Assembly: GCF_030463535.1 (NCBI RefSeq)
Contig: NC_132888.1
Coordinates: forward strand, 8,537,581 to 8,601,580
DNA: 64,000 nt
Direction: 5' to 3'
Source of the DNA: Salminus brasiliensis
Taxonomy: Eukaryota > Chordata > Actinopteri > Characiformes > Bryconidae
Numbering within the stretch: the first letter of the stretch is position 1; each line of letters begins with the position of its first letter. Under the pieces are notes generated by a model. That model made no database searches and was not told the DNA's origin. It saw only the letters and a program-made list of their open reading frames with translations. Of this stretch, positions 61,275 through 64,000 are shown in pieces. The position numbers and the translations under genes were made by a program.

Positions 61275-61371
61275 TATAAAAGGTCCCAGGTTTCAACATT
61301 CATTCACTGTAGGGCACTGCAGCTTCCATTAGTTACTGAGGAAGAAAGCCTGCTACCTGAAAGGCGCAAAG
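61275..61371 (+). promoter_or_regulatory. nos2: nos2 copy B: TATA box and untranslated exon 1
   Basis: TATAAAA at 61275-61281 predicts a start near 61305. The exon ends AAGGCGCAAAG at 61371 before GTACAATTG. Structure matches copy A (TATA, short untranslated exon, intron, ATG in exon 2), but the promoter sequence is clearly different from copy A's apart from the TATA box, so the two genes may be regulated differently. Confidence 0.7.
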
Positions 61372-61593
61372 GTACAATTGTTATTATTATTTTTTATTAT
61401 TATTATATTTTTGTTATTTTAGTTTAAGTAACACACCTAATTTTGTCTTTAAATGATAAAGTGATGTGATAGTTATGGTAGTAACCTACTATTAGTCTCT
61501 TTTTCTGTTAATATTATGTGCTTTTTTTTCTCTTTAGCTCTTCATCAACATATTTATCATCACAGTAACAGAACCTAATATATTTAATTAAGC

Positions 61594-64000
61594 ATGGGGA
61601 AGATGACCATCGAAGAGGAGCTGCCTCAGACTCAGCCTAATAAGGTGAGTAAGGAACCCAATTCTGACAATTCAGACAATTTGGACGAAAATATTGGGAC
61701 GCACCTCTTAATCACTGAATTCAGTTTCTTTCATTCAATAGCATTGCCACAGGTGTATAAAATCAAGCACCTAACCATGCAGTCTGCCTTTACACGCATT
61801 AGTGAAAGAATAGGTGGTTCTAAAGAGCTCACTGGATTCTGTAATAGGAACCACCGCTGCAGCAACAAGTTGGTGTATATTCCTACCTCTTACATATTCC
61901 ACCGTATATGTATCAGCTGTAAGTGGTATTATTGAACAGTGGAAGTGTTTCGGAATCACAGAGAGCAGCTCTATTAGTCACGAAGTGTCAGACCACACAA
62001 AGTTACGGGGTCAGGGCTGAGTGCTGAGCTCAGAGCATAGTGCAGAAAAGTCTCTAACACTCTGCTGCCTTAATAAACAGAAAAGTTCCAGGTGTGATGT
62101 ATAGGTGTCCCAATACTTTTTGTCCAAATAGTGGAGCTGTAATACAGTCCACTAAGAGTGACAGACCAAGTAAAAGGTGTTGTTTCGCTGATGTCTAGTT
62201 GCTGGGAAGGCAAAGCAAACTTAACTTATCCATTATATCTAAAGTATTTTACATACCAAAATAAACACAAATGAGGTGCATCAAACATGCACAATAATAA
62301 TATATCATTTTTTAATTACTAATTAATAATAAAGTAAGGATTGTAAAGTAAATGAAAATACAGAATAATGAAGTACGCTCCTAAAACTAAAGGTTCTTCA
62401 AAGGGTTCTTTTAGAAATGCTACTTTCGATTTCATAAAGAACGATTGTAAAAGAGATTTGTGAGTGAGGTTCTTTAGACCTTTTAAAGGTTCCTCACACA
62501 TCCTTGCTACAACCCTAGTTCAGTTTGGTGCATGTAATATGAGTCTAATTAAAGGTTTTTAATCTGCTTGGAAAAGTGTCTCAATTTGAGCCACAACTAC
62601 AATCTTCTGGTTCCAGCTGTGGGTCATTCACTGTACTGGTTCACCACATAGGTTGAGTCCCCATTCCTCCAGAGCGGGGTTTTCAATGAGCTACTTTTTG
62701 ACATGTAATTTTGTATTGCATTTTATAATGTATTGAGAAACTGTTACTGCTTTTACGAAAGATAATATGAGCGTTGTTGTCCTCACTCTTCAAGTCTGGA
62801 AAAAATGTACTAAGAAACTTTTACTGGTTTGAAACAAGACAATAAGAGTGTGGTTGTCTCTGCTTTTCAGGTCAGGGAGAACAAGATCAGCCGCTGCCCA
62901 ATGGCAATGCAAATGAGGAACTATCAGAACGGCTCCACACACCAAGATACACTTTTTCACAGAGCCATTAAGGTGTGTATTCAAATATTGTTTTGGAATC
63001 TGGATTTGAAACCTAAAGAAATGAGAGAATTACAGTCTTTTTTATTAAATGACTGCTATACTGTCTTTAGACTTTTATTTGGCAGTTATTTCACAGGGCT
63101 GAAATCCATTATTTTCCTAAATTTACTCAAAACATTTGGTAAAATACTTTATTTTCTCTTCCAGAACCAGCTCTGCAAACCCAAAGTGTGTGAAGGCTCT
63201 ATTATGAACCCGAAGACTCTCACCCGCTCACCGGACGACGCCCCACCAACCCCTAATGAGCTTCTCATTCAGGCCATTGACTTCATCAACCAGTATTACA
63301 AGTCCTTCAAAACGTAGGTCTACTGTAATTCACATCAACTTACTCAATAAACTGGAGGTTTAGTCATTAGGCTTAATTCTGACTGATTCTATTGTAATCA
63401 TCCAACACAGGTCTAGGATAGAGGAGCACTTGGCCCGTGTTGATGAGGTGGCCCGGGAGATCGACACAACAGGAACTTATCAGCTCACCACAGAAGAGCT
63501 GGCGTTTGGGGCCAAACAGGCATGGAGGAACGCGCCAAGGTGCATCGGCCGGATTCAGTGGGCCAATTTACAGGTATGAGATGTTTGTATTCCTTCAATT
63601 ATAGACTACCTTCTGATGAATGCATTGGTTACATGTGAATACAAACATGCAGTGGTTCTTCTACAGATGTTTGATGCACGCCAATGCAAGACTGCCAAGG
63701 ACATGTTCCAGTTCATGTGCTCTCATTTGAAATTTGCCACAAATGGAGGCAATTTAAGGTACAAATTAATCAGGCACTTACATCTTTTGACTAATTTAAT
63801 GAGATATTACATATCCAGAGGTAATATTACATCCCTCTTTATTCATCTGTTTGTTTTACAGGTCAGCTATCACTGTGTTTCCTCAAAGAACTGATGGGAA
63901 GCACGATTTCCGTGTTTGGAACAGTCAGCTCCTAAAATACGCTGGCTATCAGATGGAGGATGGCAGTGTGATTGGGGATCCTGCCAGTGTTGAATTCACA
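61594..64000 (+). CDS. nos2: Inducible-type nitric oxide synthase, copy B, N-terminal 232 codons (truncated by window end)
   Basis: Coding exons 61594-61644, 62871-62972, 63165-63313, 63411-63573, 63667-63758 and 63862-64000 (runs off the window). All have AG/GT borders and the frame is open. Exon 2 begins in a 5'UTR at about 61538 and the ATG gives [12 protein letters not shown]. Exons 4-6 are exactly the length of copy A (149, 163 and 92 nt) with the same phases. Exons 2 and 3 differ in length (51 and 102 vs 60 and 93 nt) yet sum to the same 153 nt. The zinc motif CKPKVC (Cys55-Cys60) and haem ligand Cys145 in [12 protein letters not shown] are intact. The final residues are GDPASVEFT. Nothing visible suggests a pseudogene, but the substrate Glu, calmodulin site and reductase lie beyond the window. 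Introns 3-6 are short and lack the SINE found in copy A. Confidence 0.95.
61676..62138 (+). pseudogene. Mariner/Tc1-like transposon remnant in nos2 copy B intron 2
   Basis: The left end TTGGACGAAAATATTGGGAC and right end GGTGTCCCAATACTTTTTGTCC are inverted termini. The interior starts like a Tc1/mariner transposase N-terminus ([15 protein letters not shown]..., near 61800-61850) but has stops, frameshifts and an internal deletion. Inactive. Confidence 0.75.
62378..62517. repeat. Palindromic GGTTCTT/AAGAACC repeat
   Basis: AAAGGTTCTTCAAAGGGTTC, CATAAAGAACGATTGTAAAA and GAGGTTCTTTAGACCTTTTA belong to the 37861-38125 family; in nos2 copy B intron 2. Confidence 0.6.

Overview
The window reads as vertebrate, most likely teleost, genomic DNA: short exons with GT/AG introns, dense CA/GT, AT and ATT microsatellites, and many fish-type interspersed repeats (tRNA-derived SINEs, Tc1/mariner remnants, short inverted-repeat DNA elements, an L2-like LINE tail). 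The recurring SINE that starts GGGGCAGTGGTGGCTCAGC and the other repeats suggest an otophysan such as a characin or catfish. That taxonomic call is inference from recalled repeat types.

Layout. 1-11655: the 3' end of nemo-like kinase (nlk, + strand), four exons coding the last 144 residues, preceded by at least 7.9 kb of intron. 11656-19085: intergenic, mostly mobile-element debris. 19086-20522: lyrm9 on the - strand, complete in three coding exons (78 aa), the last only five codons plus stop. 20523-25103: the region between the divergent lyrm9 and nos2 starts, holding a long GT tract and a roughly 3 kb array of degenerate ~560-770 bp units with ATT microsatellites. 25104-39138: a complete inducible-type nitric oxide synthase gene (nos2, copy A) with a TATA box, an untranslated first exon and 25 coding exons that join without a frame break into 1077 aa. 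39139-61274: 22 kb with no convincing gene, containing a 1.56 kb inverted repeat, nested transposons, a LINE tail and a ~760 bp polypurine tract. 61275-64000: a second nos2 gene (copy B) in the same orientation, with its own TATA box, untranslated exon and first six coding exons; the window ends inside its exon 7.

How the genes relate. nlk, lyrm9 and NOS2 are also close neighbours in tetrapods, so the block looks like conserved synteny, with nos2 duplicated head-to-tail here. Both copies share intron positions, phases and key haem-domain residues, and exon 5 is far more alike between them than the exons around it, which suggests local gene conversion. NLK (a MAPK-like kinase), LYRM9 (a small LYR-motif protein, probably mitochondrial) and NOS2 (NO production in immunity) have no evident shared pathway. 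The most notable biological content is the tandem nos2 pair and its repeat-rich flanks.
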